A stretch of 64,000 bases of DNA from Oxalobacteraceae sp. CFBP 8761 (lineage in GTDB: Bacteria > Pseudomonadota > Gammaproteobacteria > Burkholderiales > Burkholderiaceae_D), in assembly GCA_014841595.1 (NCBI GenBank), contig JACYUE010000001.1, forward strand, positions 661,654-725,653, in the 5' to 3' direction. Made by a program: the position numbers and the translations under genes. The notes under the pieces are model-generated. The model was not told where the DNA came from, did no database searches, and saw only the letters and a list, made by a program, of their open reading frames with translations. Positions 16,734-25,011 of the stretch are shown piece by piece. How positions within the stretch are numbered: position 1 is the stretch's first letter; each line of letters starts with the position of its first letter.

Positions 16734-18176
16734 TCATTGCATGTTGGCCACGCGTGCATACCCCCGTACCCACGTGCCCATGACGATCTGGCCATTGTCG
16801 GCATCCTGCTGGCGCAGCTCGATGTCGCGCGACAGGACAAACAGCACCTTGTCCGATTCGGCGTACAGCGGTTCCCACTGGCCACCCTGGTTGACCATCA
16901 GCTGGCCCTTGCGCTCGGCGATGTCGAAGTCCGGCGCGCCGTCCAGCTTGTAGCGGCCCACCAGCGTGCGCTGCGTTTCCGGCGCGAGCGCGACGGCCTT
17001 GCGCAGTTTGGTCTGGTTGCTGTTCCATTGGTACTCGTAGGCGATGGCGCGCATCAGACCTGCTGCCACGTCAATGCCATTGTCGCCGTTGGTCAAGATG
17101 ACCGCGCCGCTGCCGTCAGCGACGGCAGCGTAGAACACCGCCTTGAAGCCCTGGTTGCTGCCACCGTGGCTGAAGCCCTTGCCGCCGTCCTGGATGCTCA
17201 AGCCCAGCGCATAGTCGTTCTTGACTGACTGGAGCATCGTGCGCGTCATGGCGGGCGTGAGTACGCCGTCCGTTGCCCCGGCCGCGCCTTGCTGGATCGC
17301 GATCGCGAAGCGCGCCAGATCGTGCGGCGTGGTCCACAGGCCGGCGGCAGCCTGCTCGGGATAGGTGTAGGCGCCACCGGGGAAAGGCTTGCCGTTTTCG
17401 TCATGCGGCCGCGCGGCATTGGGCGCCAGATCCGGCGGAAGCGGCTGGGCATAGGTGCTGGCGGTCATGCCCAGCGGCGCCAGCACCAGTTCGTGCAGGA
17501 TCGCGTCGAACGGCTGGCCGGCGCGATCGATCATCGCCTGCTGCACCACGGTGTAGCCGCCGCCCGAGTAGCGAAAGGCCGACCCCGGCGCCGCACTGAC
17601 CCGGATGGCCTTCGTGTTGGCGGGGCCGGCGCCATCGAGCACCTGCTGCAGCGTCGGCACGGTCTTGCCGGCAGCGTAGCCGGGAAAGCCCGAGACGCTC
17701 ATGCCGCCGGTGTGCGACAGCAGCTGGCGCAGGCTCGGCGTGCCGTCACCCTTCGGCAGCGTCCAGCTGGTGAGCGCCTGGTCGATGCCGGCGTCCAGAG
17801 CGAGCTTGCCCTGTTCGACCATGCGCAGCGTCGCCATGGCCGACACGGGTTTGCTGAGGGAGGCTGCCTGAAACAGCGTCTGCGGCGTGACGGCCGGTCC
17901 GCCGGTCCAGGCCACGCCATAGCCGCGCGTCCAGGCCACCTTGCCGTCCTTGATCACGGCCACGCTCACGCCCGGCACGTTCAGCCGTTTCATTTCGTCG
18001 ATGAGGGCCAGGGGCGCTACCGGCACATCGGCCAGGGCGACTTCCGGGCGCAGGCCGGACTCGATGCGGGCGATGGCGGCGCTGTCGTCGGCGTATGCGC
18101 CGGCAGCGGCCAGCATTGCAATGCAGGCGGCGAGATAAACAACATGGGAGTGGCGGCGGGGCAGGGCGGAACGCAT
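16734..18176 (-). CDS. Exported serine hydrolase of the class C beta-lactamase fold
   Basis: This 480-residue protein has a signal peptide (VVYLAACIAMLAAAGAYA). The penicillin-binding fold motifs are present: S-x-x-K as SLSK near residue 105, the Y-x-N equivalent as YSGGGY near 202, and an H-x-G triad equivalent as SHGGSN near 337. A C-terminal domain of about 110 residues follows. ATG 18176 is chosen for GGAGAAG upstream; an ATG 33 bases earlier lacks one. Such proteins are peptidases or esterases more often than true beta-lactamases (AmpC types are about 380 residues). It lies upstream of the M1 operon on the same strand, separated by 149 bases with a palindrome, so it is probably a separate unit. 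The substrate is unknown. Confidence 0.85.
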   Translation of the reverse strand: MRSALPRRHSHVVYLAACIAMLAAAGAYADDSAAIARIESGLRPEVALADVPVAPLALIDEMKRLNVPGVSVAVIKDGKVAWTRGYGVAWTGGPAVTPQTLFQAASLSKPVSAMATLRMVEQGKLALDAGIDQALTSWTLPKGDGTPSLRQLLSHTGGMSVSGFPGYAAGKTVPTLQQVLDGAGPANTKAIRVSAAPGSAFRYSGGGYTVVQQAMIDRAGQPFDAILHELVLAPLGMTASTYAQPLPPDLAPNAARPHDENGKPFPGGAYTYPEQAAAGLWTTPHDLARFAIAIQQGAAGATDGVLTPAMTRTMLQSVKNDYALGLSIQDGGKGFSHGGSNQGFKAVFYAAVADGSGAVILTNGDNGIDVAAGLMRAIAYEYQWNSNQTKLRKAVALAPETQRTLVGRYKLDGAPDFDIAERKGQLMVNQGGQWEPLYAESDKVLFVLSRDIELRQQDADNGQIVMGTWVRGYARVANMQ

Positions 18177-18254
18177 CTTCTTCTCCAGACATGGTTGCAC
18201 AAATGGCAAACAGTATGGGTACCCGCAGTCAGGCCGGCAAGGACCGAAAGAAAG

Positions 18255-19433
18255 CTATGCCGCCGGCATGCTGAAGGTGAACGTGATGCGTCCGTCCGTT
18301 GATGTGACGCCGATCGCGCCGTCGTGGCCGCGCGCGATCTGGTCGACGATGTACAGGCCGAGTCCCAGGCCTTCGTCGCCGGCGCGCGAGGTGGCGCGCC
18401 AGTAGGGCTTGAACAGCTGGGCGATGATGGTCTGGCTCAGGTCGGGGCCGGCGTTGCTCACGGCGAGCACGAAGCTGGCGCCGTCGATGCGCGCGTCCAC
18501 ATGGATCGGCTCTTCGCTGTCGCCATGCAGCAGCGCATTCTTGAGCAGATTCGACAGCAGTTGGGCGAGCCGCTGCGGATCACTGCGCAGCGCGATGTCA
18601 CGCGCGATGTCGGACCGGATCACGCGGTCGGGGTACACACCGCGCAGCTCGTCGACCACCTGGTCGAGCATCAGGTGGACGTCGGCGCTCTGGCACAGTT
18701 CGAGCGCCAGGCCCGAGCCCATGCGCCCGCGCGTGAAATCGACCACGTTGTCGACCAGGCCGGCCATGCGCAGGGCGCTGCTGCGCATGCGTTCGACGAT
18801 CTTGTCGGTGGCCGGATCGGTGCTGCGGCGCTTGAGCAGTTCGGCCCCGGTCAGGATGGCACTGAGCGGCGTGCGCAGGTCGTGGCCCAGCACCGCGATG
18901 AACTGTTCGCGCAGTTCGGCCGTTTCGCGTTCGGACAGCAAATCCGAGCGGGTGGCGCGCAGCGAGCGGTCGGTTTCGAGCTGGCGCGAAATGAGTTCGG
19001 CGAACAGCGTCAGCGCCGACATTGTGGCGCCATCGCTCAATGCCGCCGGCTCGGGATCCAGGCCGCACAGCGTGCCGAAGTAGTCGCCGTCGGGACGGAA
19101 GATGGGGATCGAAAAATAGCTCTGGAACCCATACAGGCGCGGCGTGTGGTGGTCGCGGTACGAATCGCTGTCACGCACGCTGTCGATGACGATCGGCTCA
19201 CGCGTCGCGCGCACTTCTTCGCACAGCGTGGTGGTGACGTCGAGCGGATCGCCCGCCTGCAGGCCGAACCCGAGTTCGTCGTGGACGGCGCAGGTGGTCC
19301 AGGTGGTGTCGGTGACGTGCGCGATGCAGACGAACCCCAGCCCGGTCATGGTCGCCACGGTTTCCAGCACGCGCGGCACGGCGGCAATGGCCTGGATTTC
19401 CCTGACATGCTGGGAGACGGTGTCTGGCATCAT
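18255..19433 (-). CDS. GAF-domain sensor histidine kinase
   Basis: This 392-residue soluble kinase has an N-terminal GAF domain (about residues 20-155, with GLGFVCIAHVTDTTW and TLCEEVRATREPIVI). The H-box VLGHDLRTPLSAIL follows (H near 183), then the N-box LLSNLLKNALLHG and the G2 box GLGLGLYIVDQIARGHDG. The usual G1 box DNGPGI is replaced by SNAGPDLS. No membrane segment is seen, so it senses a cytoplasmic cue. The GAF domain has no clear cysteine of the bilin-binding kind in the expected place, so a chromophore is uncertain. I took MMPDTVSQ at 19433 because the longer frame is arginine-rich and unlike a domain. No response regulator gene is adjacent. Confidence 0.85.
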   Translation of the reverse strand: MMPDTVSQHVREIQAIAAVPRVLETVATMTGLGFVCIAHVTDTTWTTCAVHDELGFGLQAGDPLDVTTTLCEEVRATREPIVIDSVRDSDSYRDHHTPRLYGFQSYFSIPIFRPDGDYFGTLCGLDPEPAALSDGATMSALTLFAELISRQLETDRSLRATRSDLLSERETAELREQFIAVLGHDLRTPLSAILTGAELLKRRSTDPATDKIVERMRSSALRMAGLVDNVVDFTRGRMGSGLALELCQSADVHLMLDQVVDELRGVYPDRVIRSDIARDIALRSDPQRLAQLLSNLLKNALLHGDSEEPIHVDARIDGASFVLAVSNAGPDLSQTIIAQLFKPYWRATSRAGDEGLGLGLYIVDQIARGHDGAIGVTSTDGRITFTFSMPAA

Positions 19434-19489
19434 GGTAGCTCGGTGACTGAGGTCGAAATCATACCACCGGCCGCCGCGCGTGGTCCGGT

Positions 19490-20539
19490 TCAGGCCAGCC
19501 AGCGCCCGTCGGCATACACCTGCACGTCGCCCAGAAACACTGCATCGGTGACCGCGAACACGTCGATATGAAAGCGCGCATCCTTGCGCTTGAAGCCCGG
19601 CTTCGTGTACACGCCATGCTTGGCTCCGAGCGACAGGTGGATGCCGCACATGCGCTCATATGTCCCGATATCGTCCACCCGCAGGTCGCGCGTGAAGGCG
19701 CGGTTCAGCCCGAAGCCCAGCTCGCGCACCCAGACATCGCCTTCTTCGAGGCGGATGTTCTCGAGCACCTGCAGGAAGGCGGGTGTGGCGTTTTCTGTGC
19801 CGGTCACGCGGCCCGCTTCGATGATCAAGGTGACCGGTACGTCGGGATGGTTCGAGCGGTAATTGGTGTCGCCGAACACATGGATCTGGACCCGGCCATG
19901 CACGGCTTCGAGGTCTTGCGCTTCGGTGAACACTTCGCCGATCGGGAACTGGCCGCCGACGTTGTTCATCTCGCTGTAGTCGCCGATATTGAGCTTGGCC
20001 GGTTCGAAGGGCGAGGCAAACGTGAGCGTCTCGCCGCCGCCGACCACGCGGCCATGCGGCGCGCTATCGATCAGCGCCTTGAGCGCGCGCCCGGTGCCGC
20101 GGAAGTAGGCGGGGTCGTAGGCCAGCGCGTTGACATAGTGTTCGCCCTGGATGCCGGGCATGCGCGACAGGTGCACGTGCTCGATCACTTTCAGATCGAG
20201 CTTGAACAGCTCGACGCGGATGCGAAAGCCGTCGAGCCGGAAATTGGTCGACTGGACCAGCACCACCAGGTCGTGCGGGGCCATCGAGCGGAACGCCGCC
20301 AGCACCGCATCGGGCGTCACGCTGTCGAAGTCCACGAACGCGGCCTCGGGCAGATTGCGCCGGTAGCCCGCGAGCAGGGCGCGCGCCAGCGGCGTGCGCG
20401 TGTCGTACACGACCAGCGCCTTGTGCGCCGGGCCGTGTTCGAGGGCGATCGACAGCACGGCCGCCAGGTGCGCGGTCGCGGCGTCCACCACGGTGGCGGG
20501 CAGGTCGTCGTCGGAAAGGAGGGGGGCGGCAGCGGTCAT
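19490..20539 (-). CDS. M29-like aminopeptidase (aminopeptidase T family)
   Basis: This 349-residue cytoplasmic protein resembles the thermophilic-type metal aminopeptidases (M29). The C-terminal half holds plausible metal ligands in the expected order: FPIGEVF, a VRELGFGLN segment, ERMCGIHLSLGAKHG and the closing FHIDVF. The start MTAAAPLL at 20539 is chosen because further upstream the frame becomes low-complexity and overlaps the divergent zinc-ribbon gene. No good ribosome binding site is visible. It would complete breakdown of peptides to amino acids. It lies on the same strand as the GAF kinase, 56 bases upstream of it. Confidence 0.72.
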   Translation of the reverse strand: MTAAAPLLSDDDLPATVVDAATAHLAAVLSIALEHGPAHKALVVYDTRTPLARALLAGYRRNLPEAAFVDFDSVTPDAVLAAFRSMAPHDLVVLVQSTNFRLDGFRIRVELFKLDLKVIEHVHLSRMPGIQGEHYVNALAYDPAYFRGTGRALKALIDSAPHGRVVGGGETLTFASPFEPAKLNIGDYSEMNNVGGQFPIGEVFTEAQDLEAVHGRVQIHVFGDTNYRSNHPDVPVTLIIEAGRVTGTENATPAFLQVLENIRLEEGDVWVRELGFGLNRAFTRDLRVDDIGTYERMCGIHLSLGAKHGVYTKPGFKRKDARFHIDVFAVTDAVFLGDVQVYADGRWLA

Positions 20540-20732
20540 CGGCGCACAGGAAGGAAGAGGGAAGCGGCCATTATACGTTCCGGTGCACCGTGAGGGATCA
20601 GGCGGCGCTACCGGGCAAACAGCGCGACGCGCGGCCGTGCGGGGCGCTATCATGCGGCCTTCGATCACGATCAAGACAGCAGTTGGCAGGCCGTCTTTCG
20701 GCATGTACGGCAACAGCGAAACACGGGGCACC

Positions 20733-21494
20733 ATGGCACACAACGATTCCTGCATCAATATCGGCTGCGGCCGCGCGTTTCCACAGCCGGTCGATTTTTG
20801 TCCGTGGTGCGGAACGGCGCAGGCGCCGCTCAACGCCGTGCCGGCGCCGCCGGTCGTGATGCCACCCGTGCTTCCCGTGCTTCCCGTACCACCTGCGCCA
20901 TCCGTGCCGCCGGCGCCAGTCATCGCGGCGCCAGTCGTTCAACCGCCGCCAGCGCCGAAGCCGATTCCGGCGCCGACGCCACCAGCACCACCAGCGCCGC
21001 CGGTGCCACCCGTGCGCGCTACCCCTCCACCACGCCAGGCCGTCCCGACGCGCAGACCGATCCGCCTGCGCTGGTGGCTCATCGGCCTGGCCCTTCTGTG
21101 GCTGGCCTGGATGCTGACCAAGCCGACCGCGGCCCGCATCGAGCGCCGCATGGCGTCAGCCATTGCCCTGGCCAAGGAGTGCAAGCCGAAGGAAGCGCAG
21201 GACGAGTTGATCGCGCTGCGCAAGACACGCGCGACGCCCGAGCAGCTGCGCCAGGTCCAGAGCGGGCTCAATACGGCGGCAGCGGCCTGCACGCGCGCCG
21301 AGCAGCGCCGCACCGCGTGGACCACCGCCAACAACGCCATCGAGCGGCTGCTGAATACGGGCAGCTTCGAACAGGCGCGCACCCGCCTTGCCACGTTTAC
21401 CAAGCGCTGGGGCGAGGACGCGCGCACGCGCGAAGTCAAGGCGCGCATCGACGCCGGCCGGCGCGACCATCCGCTGGCAGATCCTTCGCGCTGA
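20733..21494 (+). CDS. Zinc-ribbon, proline-rich, single-helix membrane protein
   Basis: This 253-residue protein of unknown function has three parts. An N-terminal zinc ribbon carries cysteines in CINIGC and FCPWCG. A linker of about 75 residues is almost all P, A, V and T. One transmembrane helix (WWLIGLALLWLAWML) comes next, followed by a charged alpha-helical C-terminal region of about 120 residues (AKECKPKEAQDELIALRKT). I place the ribbon in the cytoplasm and the helical region outside; that topology is inference. ATG 20733 is preceded by GGGG; ATG 20703 is an alternative. The proline-rich linker probably spans a distance or binds other proteins. The gene runs divergently from the M29-like peptidase gene. 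Confidence 0.7.
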   Translation: MAHNDSCINIGCGRAFPQPVDFCPWCGTAQAPLNAVPAPPVVMPPVLPVLPVPPAPSVPPAPVIAAPVVQPPPAPKPIPAPTPPAPPAPPVPPVRATPPPRQAVPTRRPIRLRWWLIGLALLWLAWMLTKPTAARIERRMASAIALAKECKPKEAQDELIALRKTRATPEQLRQVQSGLNTAAAACTRAEQRRTAWTTANNAIERLLNTGSFEQARTRLATFTKRWGEDARTREVKARIDAGRRDHPLADPSR

Positions 21495-21562
21495 ACCCGT
21501 AAGGACAGCCAGGCCGCCACGCCTTGTGTATCATCGAACGCGTTGAAATCAAGGAGCACAGC

Positions 21563-21919
21563 ATGAACGCGACGATGACGAATACGCTGCTGGTGTCGGC
21601 AATGCTGCTGGCGCTGGCCGGCTGCGCGCGCGACGACGAAGGCAATGGCCCGGCCGAACGCATCGGCAAGGCGCTCGATCAGGCCACCGCCGGGGTGACC
21701 AATTCGGTCAAGGATGAAATCGCCCGCGCCGACGACGCCGTCGAGGATGCGCGCGACAAGGTGGGCAATGCGACAAAGGAAGCCAGCCGTGGCCTGGAGC
21801 GCGCCACCGAAGAAGTGGGCCGGTCGGTCGAACGTGCCGGCGAAGCGATGGGCAAATCGGTGGAGCGGGCCGGCCAGGAGATCCAGGAAAACGCTGGCAA
21901 GGACAAGGAAGACGACTGA
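21563..21919 (+). CDS. Small amphipathic lipoprotein
   Basis: This 118-residue protein has a lipoprotein signal (LLVSAMLLALAGC, lipobox LAGC), so it should be lipid-anchored. The mature part is a long charged helix with a repeating pattern of E, R, A and G (GRSVERAGEAMGKSVERAG), like LEA or apolipoprotein-type helices. AAGGAG lies six bases before ATG 21563, which decides the start over the longer frame from 21524. No family function is known to me. An envelope-stress or stabilising role is a guess from composition. It follows the zinc-ribbon gene by 68 bases on the same strand and ends in a hairpin shared with the convergent cyclase gene. Confidence 0.72.
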   Translation: MNATMTNTLLVSAMLLALAGCARDDEGNGPAERIGKALDQATAGVTNSVKDEIARADDAVEDARDKVGNATKEASRGLERATEEVGRSVERAGEAMGKSVERAGQEIQENAGKDKEDD

Positions 21920-21942
21920 GCGCCTGCCCTGTCGGCAGGCGC
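21920..21942. terminator. Symmetrical hairpin between convergent genes
   Basis: GCGCCTGCC and GGCAGGCGC form a perfect 9-bp stem with a CTGTC loop, exactly between the lipoprotein stop and the diguanylate cyclase stop. No T-run follows on either strand. It may act as a bidirectional, Rho-assisted or RNA-stabilising end, not as a classical intrinsic terminator. Confidence 0.45.
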
Positions 21943-24005
21943 TAGGCGCTGGCGGCCCGCAGCATGTCCGGATCGCCGTGCACGATGGCCATGTCGACCT
22001 GGCCCGAGCGCCAGGCGTGCTCCAGGTTCTGCTCGACCACATCCAGGTTCACACGCTCGCCATCGGCGAAACCGCGCACGCCGTAAGCACGGTTGCGGCC
22101 ATGCGACTTGGCCATGTACAGGGCCATGTCCACCAGGTTGACCACGCGTTCCCAGGCCATGGCCTGCTTGCCGATGGCAAGCGGGAACGGCGCGAAACCG
22201 ATCGACACGGTCACTGCAATCTCCACGCCGGCATGGTCGATGACGGTGGCGTTGATGCCGCCCAGGATGCGCGCGGCCACTTCATCCATCCGATGGCGCG
22301 GCACCGAGGGCAGGAAAGCCAGGAACTCTTCGCCACCCCAGCGCACGATCATGTCGGTCTCGCGCAGGATCTCGGCCAGGTTGGCCGAGATCGTGGTCAG
22401 CACCGTGTCGCCGGCCGCGTGGCCGTGGGTGTCATTGATATGCTTGAAGTGGTCGACGTCGAGCAGGAACAGCGCGCCGACGCCATCCGTCCCGGCCGCT
22501 GACGGCGTCGATGGGGGCAGCGCGCGCATGTACTCCAGGAAGTGACGGCGGTTGTACAGGCCCGTGAGCGGATCGCGCACGCTCTGCTGTTTCAGTTCCC
22601 AGTTCTTCGCGTGCAGCTGTGCGTTCGCATGGCGCACCTTGCGGTACAACAGACCCACCACGATCGCCGCCAGTGCGATCACGACGAGCACCAGCCACCA
22701 GACACGCTGCTGCAGGCGGCGGTTGTCGATCTCGGCCGATTTGATCGTGTTTTCGCTGCGCAGCAGTTCGATCTGGCGCTGCTTGCGTTCGGCCTCGTAC
22801 TTCTCTTGCAGCTCGAGCATGGCCTGCTGGCGGCGCTTTTCAAACAGTTCGTTCGACAGCGTGCGCTCGCGGTGATAGGCCTTGAGTGCCCCTGGCATGT
22901 CGCCCACGCGCTCGAGCGCCAGGCCGTATTCCACCAGCGCGGTTTGCAGTTCGGGCTTGTCGCCAATTTCTTCATAGCCGGCGATACCGGCTTCGATATG
23001 GCGCTTGCCCTCGACGAGGCGGCCGGTGGCCAGGAAGGCCTGGCCCAGGTTCAGGTGCGCGATCGCGTCGAGCCGGCGATCGTTCAGGGTTTTCAGCGCG
23101 TCGATTGCCTGCTGCGCATAGACGACGGCGTTGCGGTAGTCGCCCATCTTGAGATACCAGTCCGACAGGTTGACCAGGGTGCCGGCGATGCGATTGGTCG
23201 CGCCGATCTTGCGCTCGAGCGCGAGGCCTTCCTGCAGCGCGCGCAGGGCGCGCTCGTTCTGGCCGGTATCGATCGCCAGGCCATACTCGATCCGCTTGAG
23301 CAGCGCCGTACGTCCGGGCGAGTTGGCGCTGGCTGCGGCGGCATAGGCCTCGTCGAGCACGTCGAAACCTTTTTCGGGTTCGCGCATCTGGGTGTACAGG
23401 CGCGCCAGGGAATACAGCGCCATCACGATATGGACCGGATCGCCGTTTGAACGCGCCAGTGCGGCAGCGCCCTGCAGGCCCTGCAGGGCGCGCGGCAGAT
23501 TGCCTTCCTCGGCATACGATTCACCCGACGAAATCGCGGCGCGCACGCGCAGGTCGATATCGTTCGTCGTGTTGGCCAATTTCTCGGCCTCCCAGATCAG
23601 GCGGTGGGATTCACCCGGGCGGTGCTGCGCGAACGCAGCGTACCCCTGCATCAAAAGGCCTTTGGCCAGTGCGCCGGTGTGATCGTGCTGGCGGCCCAGG
23701 ACAATGAGCTCGTTGGCCAGCGCGACTGCCTGCGCATGCTGGCCCATCCCGTGGCGGGCGGCGGCCAGCTGGTTCAGGAATTCGATCCGCTGCGGCAGCG
23801 GTGCCACGCGTGCCTGGTCCTCGATGGCTTCGAGCATCGGCAGGGCGCGTTCGGGGACGATGCGGTTGACTTCGCGGATCTCGGCCAGGCGCGTGTCGAG
23901 CGCCGGGCCGTCACCGGCGAGCGCGCAGGCCGAAGCAACGCACAGTGACAAGGCCACGGCGTTGAATCGGGAGCGCGACAAGGCGCGATGCAGGATAGCG
24001 AACAT
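21942..24005 (-). CDS. TPR-containing diguanylate cyclase (GGDEF)
   Basis: This 687-residue membrane protein makes cyclic di-GMP. It has a signal or anchor segment (VALSLCVASACALA), then about 380 residues of tetratricopeptide-like helical repeats. A coiled coil (QQAMLELQEKYEAERKQRQ), one transmembrane helix (WWLVLVVIALAAIVVGLLY) and a C-terminal GGDEF domain follow. The active-site loop reads GGEEF near residue 556 and the preceding FLLDVDHFKHINDTHGH is canonical, so it should be catalytically active. The repeats lie in the periplasm and probably receive a protein or ligand signal. I start at ATG 24005 because the upstream frame lacks a signal. A TGTCA-N6-TGACA inverted repeat lies 92-107 bases upstream. 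Confidence 0.88.
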   Translation of the reverse strand: MFAILHRALSRSRFNAVALSLCVASACALAGDGPALDTRLAEIREVNRIVPERALPMLEAIEDQARVAPLPQRIEFLNQLAAARHGMGQHAQAVALANELIVLGRQHDHTGALAKGLLMQGYAAFAQHRPGESHRLIWEAEKLANTTNDIDLRVRAAISSGESYAEEGNLPRALQGLQGAAALARSNGDPVHIVMALYSLARLYTQMREPEKGFDVLDEAYAAAASANSPGRTALLKRIEYGLAIDTGQNERALRALQEGLALERKIGATNRIAGTLVNLSDWYLKMGDYRNAVVYAQQAIDALKTLNDRRLDAIAHLNLGQAFLATGRLVEGKRHIEAGIAGYEEIGDKPELQTALVEYGLALERVGDMPGALKAYHRERTLSNELFEKRRQQAMLELQEKYEAERKQRQIELLRSENTIKSAEIDNRRLQQRVWWLVLVVIALAAIVVGLLYRKVRHANAQLHAKNWELKQQSVRDPLTGLYNRRHFLEYMRALPPSTPSAAGTDGVGALFLLDVDHFKHINDTHGHAAGDTVLTTISANLAEILRETDMIVRWGGEEFLAFLPSVPRHRMDEVAARILGGINATVIDHAGVEIAVTVSIGFAPFPLAIGKQAMAWERVVNLVDMALYMAKSHGRNRAYGVRGFADGERVNLDVVEQNLEHAWRSGQVDMAIVHGDPDMLRAASA

Positions 24006-24096
24006 GCCGTGGTTTCGTCGCACCGGGGAAGCCGGCGGAAGTTGGTTTGGAATATTATATTGCTGTTGCAAACAAGAAATTCAGTTTGTCGTGAAA

Positions 24097-24112
24097 TGTC
24101 ACAAAAATGACA
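24097..24112. promoter_or_regulatory. Inverted repeat TGTCA-N6-TGACA upstream of the diguanylate cyclase
   Basis: The two 5-base arms are exact with an A-rich centre, in an AT-rich stretch between the divergent cyclase and DUF2243 genes. The form suits a small dimeric repressor or activator site. No regulator gene is nearby. Confidence 0.35.
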
Positions 24113-24188
24113 CAGCGGCATCGTTTCCAAGTGTCTCACGCGGCGCAGGCAAGCGTGCGTGCGCCGTCGGACCATCGACCTATACTGG

Positions 24189-24204
24189 CCGGACAATTAT
24201 CCGG
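24189..24204. promoter_or_regulatory. Inverted repeat CCGGA-N6-TCCGG upstream of DUF2243 gene
   Basis: The 16-base element is centred about 22 bases before ATG 24218. A site there would overlap the ribosome binding region or form a small hairpin in the leader RNA, so it could act on transcription or translation. Inference from position only. Confidence 0.35.
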
Positions 24205-24217
24205 ACAGAGGTCAGCC

Positions 24218-24979
24218 ATGTGGACATCACCGTGGGTCAGGTGGGGCGTAGCACTGGGCTTTGCCCTGGGCGGTTTTTTCGACGGTATCCTGCTGCACCA
24301 GATCCTGCAATGGCACCATCTGTTCAGCCTCGTGCCCGGGATGGACGACCTGCGCCTGCAGGTGCTGTGGGATGGTTACTTCCACCTGCTGATGTACGTG
24401 GTCGCGCTCGTGGGCCTGGCGGGCCTGTGGCGCGCGCAGCGGCGTGGCGCGGTGCACTGGGGCCGGCCGCTGGCGGGCGCCATGCTGGCCGGCTTCGGAT
24501 CGTGGCATGCGATCGATGCACTGCTGTCGCACTGGCTGCTGGGCATCCACCGCATCCGCGTCGACAGTCCCGATCCGCTGCTGTGGGACCTGGCCTGGCT
24601 GGTCGTGTTCGGCATCGCGCCGCTGTTGCTGGGCCTGCGCTGGCTGCGTCGGCCGGGCGCTGGTGGCACCGGCGCGCGCGGCTCGGTGGCCGGCCTGCTG
24701 CTGCTGGCTGCCGGCAGCGCGGCCCTCGGTGGCTGGGCGCTCGTGCCGCCGCCCGGCCAGAACCTCACCACGGTCGTGTTTCATCCGGGCGCCGGACCGC
24801 GCGAGGTGTTCGCCGCGCTCGACGCCGTCGACGGGCGCCTGGTCTGGAGCGACCGCGCGATGGGCGTGGTCGTGATGGCCATCCCGGCCCGGCACCACCT
24901 GACCCTGTACCGGCACGGCGCGCTGCTGGTGAGTGGGGCAGGCGCGCCGGGCGGCTGCGTCAACTGGAGCCGGCCCTGA
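24218..24979 (+). CDS. DUF2243 family multi-spanning membrane protein
   Basis: This 253-residue protein matches DUF2243 by its opening WVRWGVALGFALGGFFDGILLHQILQ segment, where FFDGILLHQ is the signature. Four hydrophobic helices come next. A C-terminal periplasmic domain contains the cupredoxin-adjacent style segment NLTTVVFHPGA. The function of the family is not established; members often sit near cytochrome oxidase assembly genes, but none is adjacent here. ATG 24218 follows GAGG and starts directly into the first helix. The gene is single, divergent from the cyclase gene and convergent with the ABC exporter genes. Confidence 0.75.
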   Translation: MWTSPWVRWGVALGFALGGFFDGILLHQILQWHHLFSLVPGMDDLRLQVLWDGYFHLLMYVVALVGLAGLWRAQRRGAVHWGRPLAGAMLAGFGSWHAIDALLSHWLLGIHRIRVDSPDPLLWDLAWLVVFGIAPLLLGLRWLRRPGAGGTGARGSVAGLLLLAAGSAALGGWALVPPPGQNLTTVVFHPGAGPREVFAALDAVDGRLVWSDRAMGVVVMAIPARHHLTLYRHGALLVSGAGAPGGCVNWSRP

Positions 24980-25011
24980 GCCGCCCCTGAGCCTGGCCCG
25001 CCGCGAATACC

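Noticed and set aside
16734..18176. True class C beta-lactamase (antibiotic resistance gene)
   Set aside because: The fold motifs fit, but the second motif is YSG instead of YxN, the third is HGG, and the extra C-terminal domain is typical of esterase or peptidase relatives.
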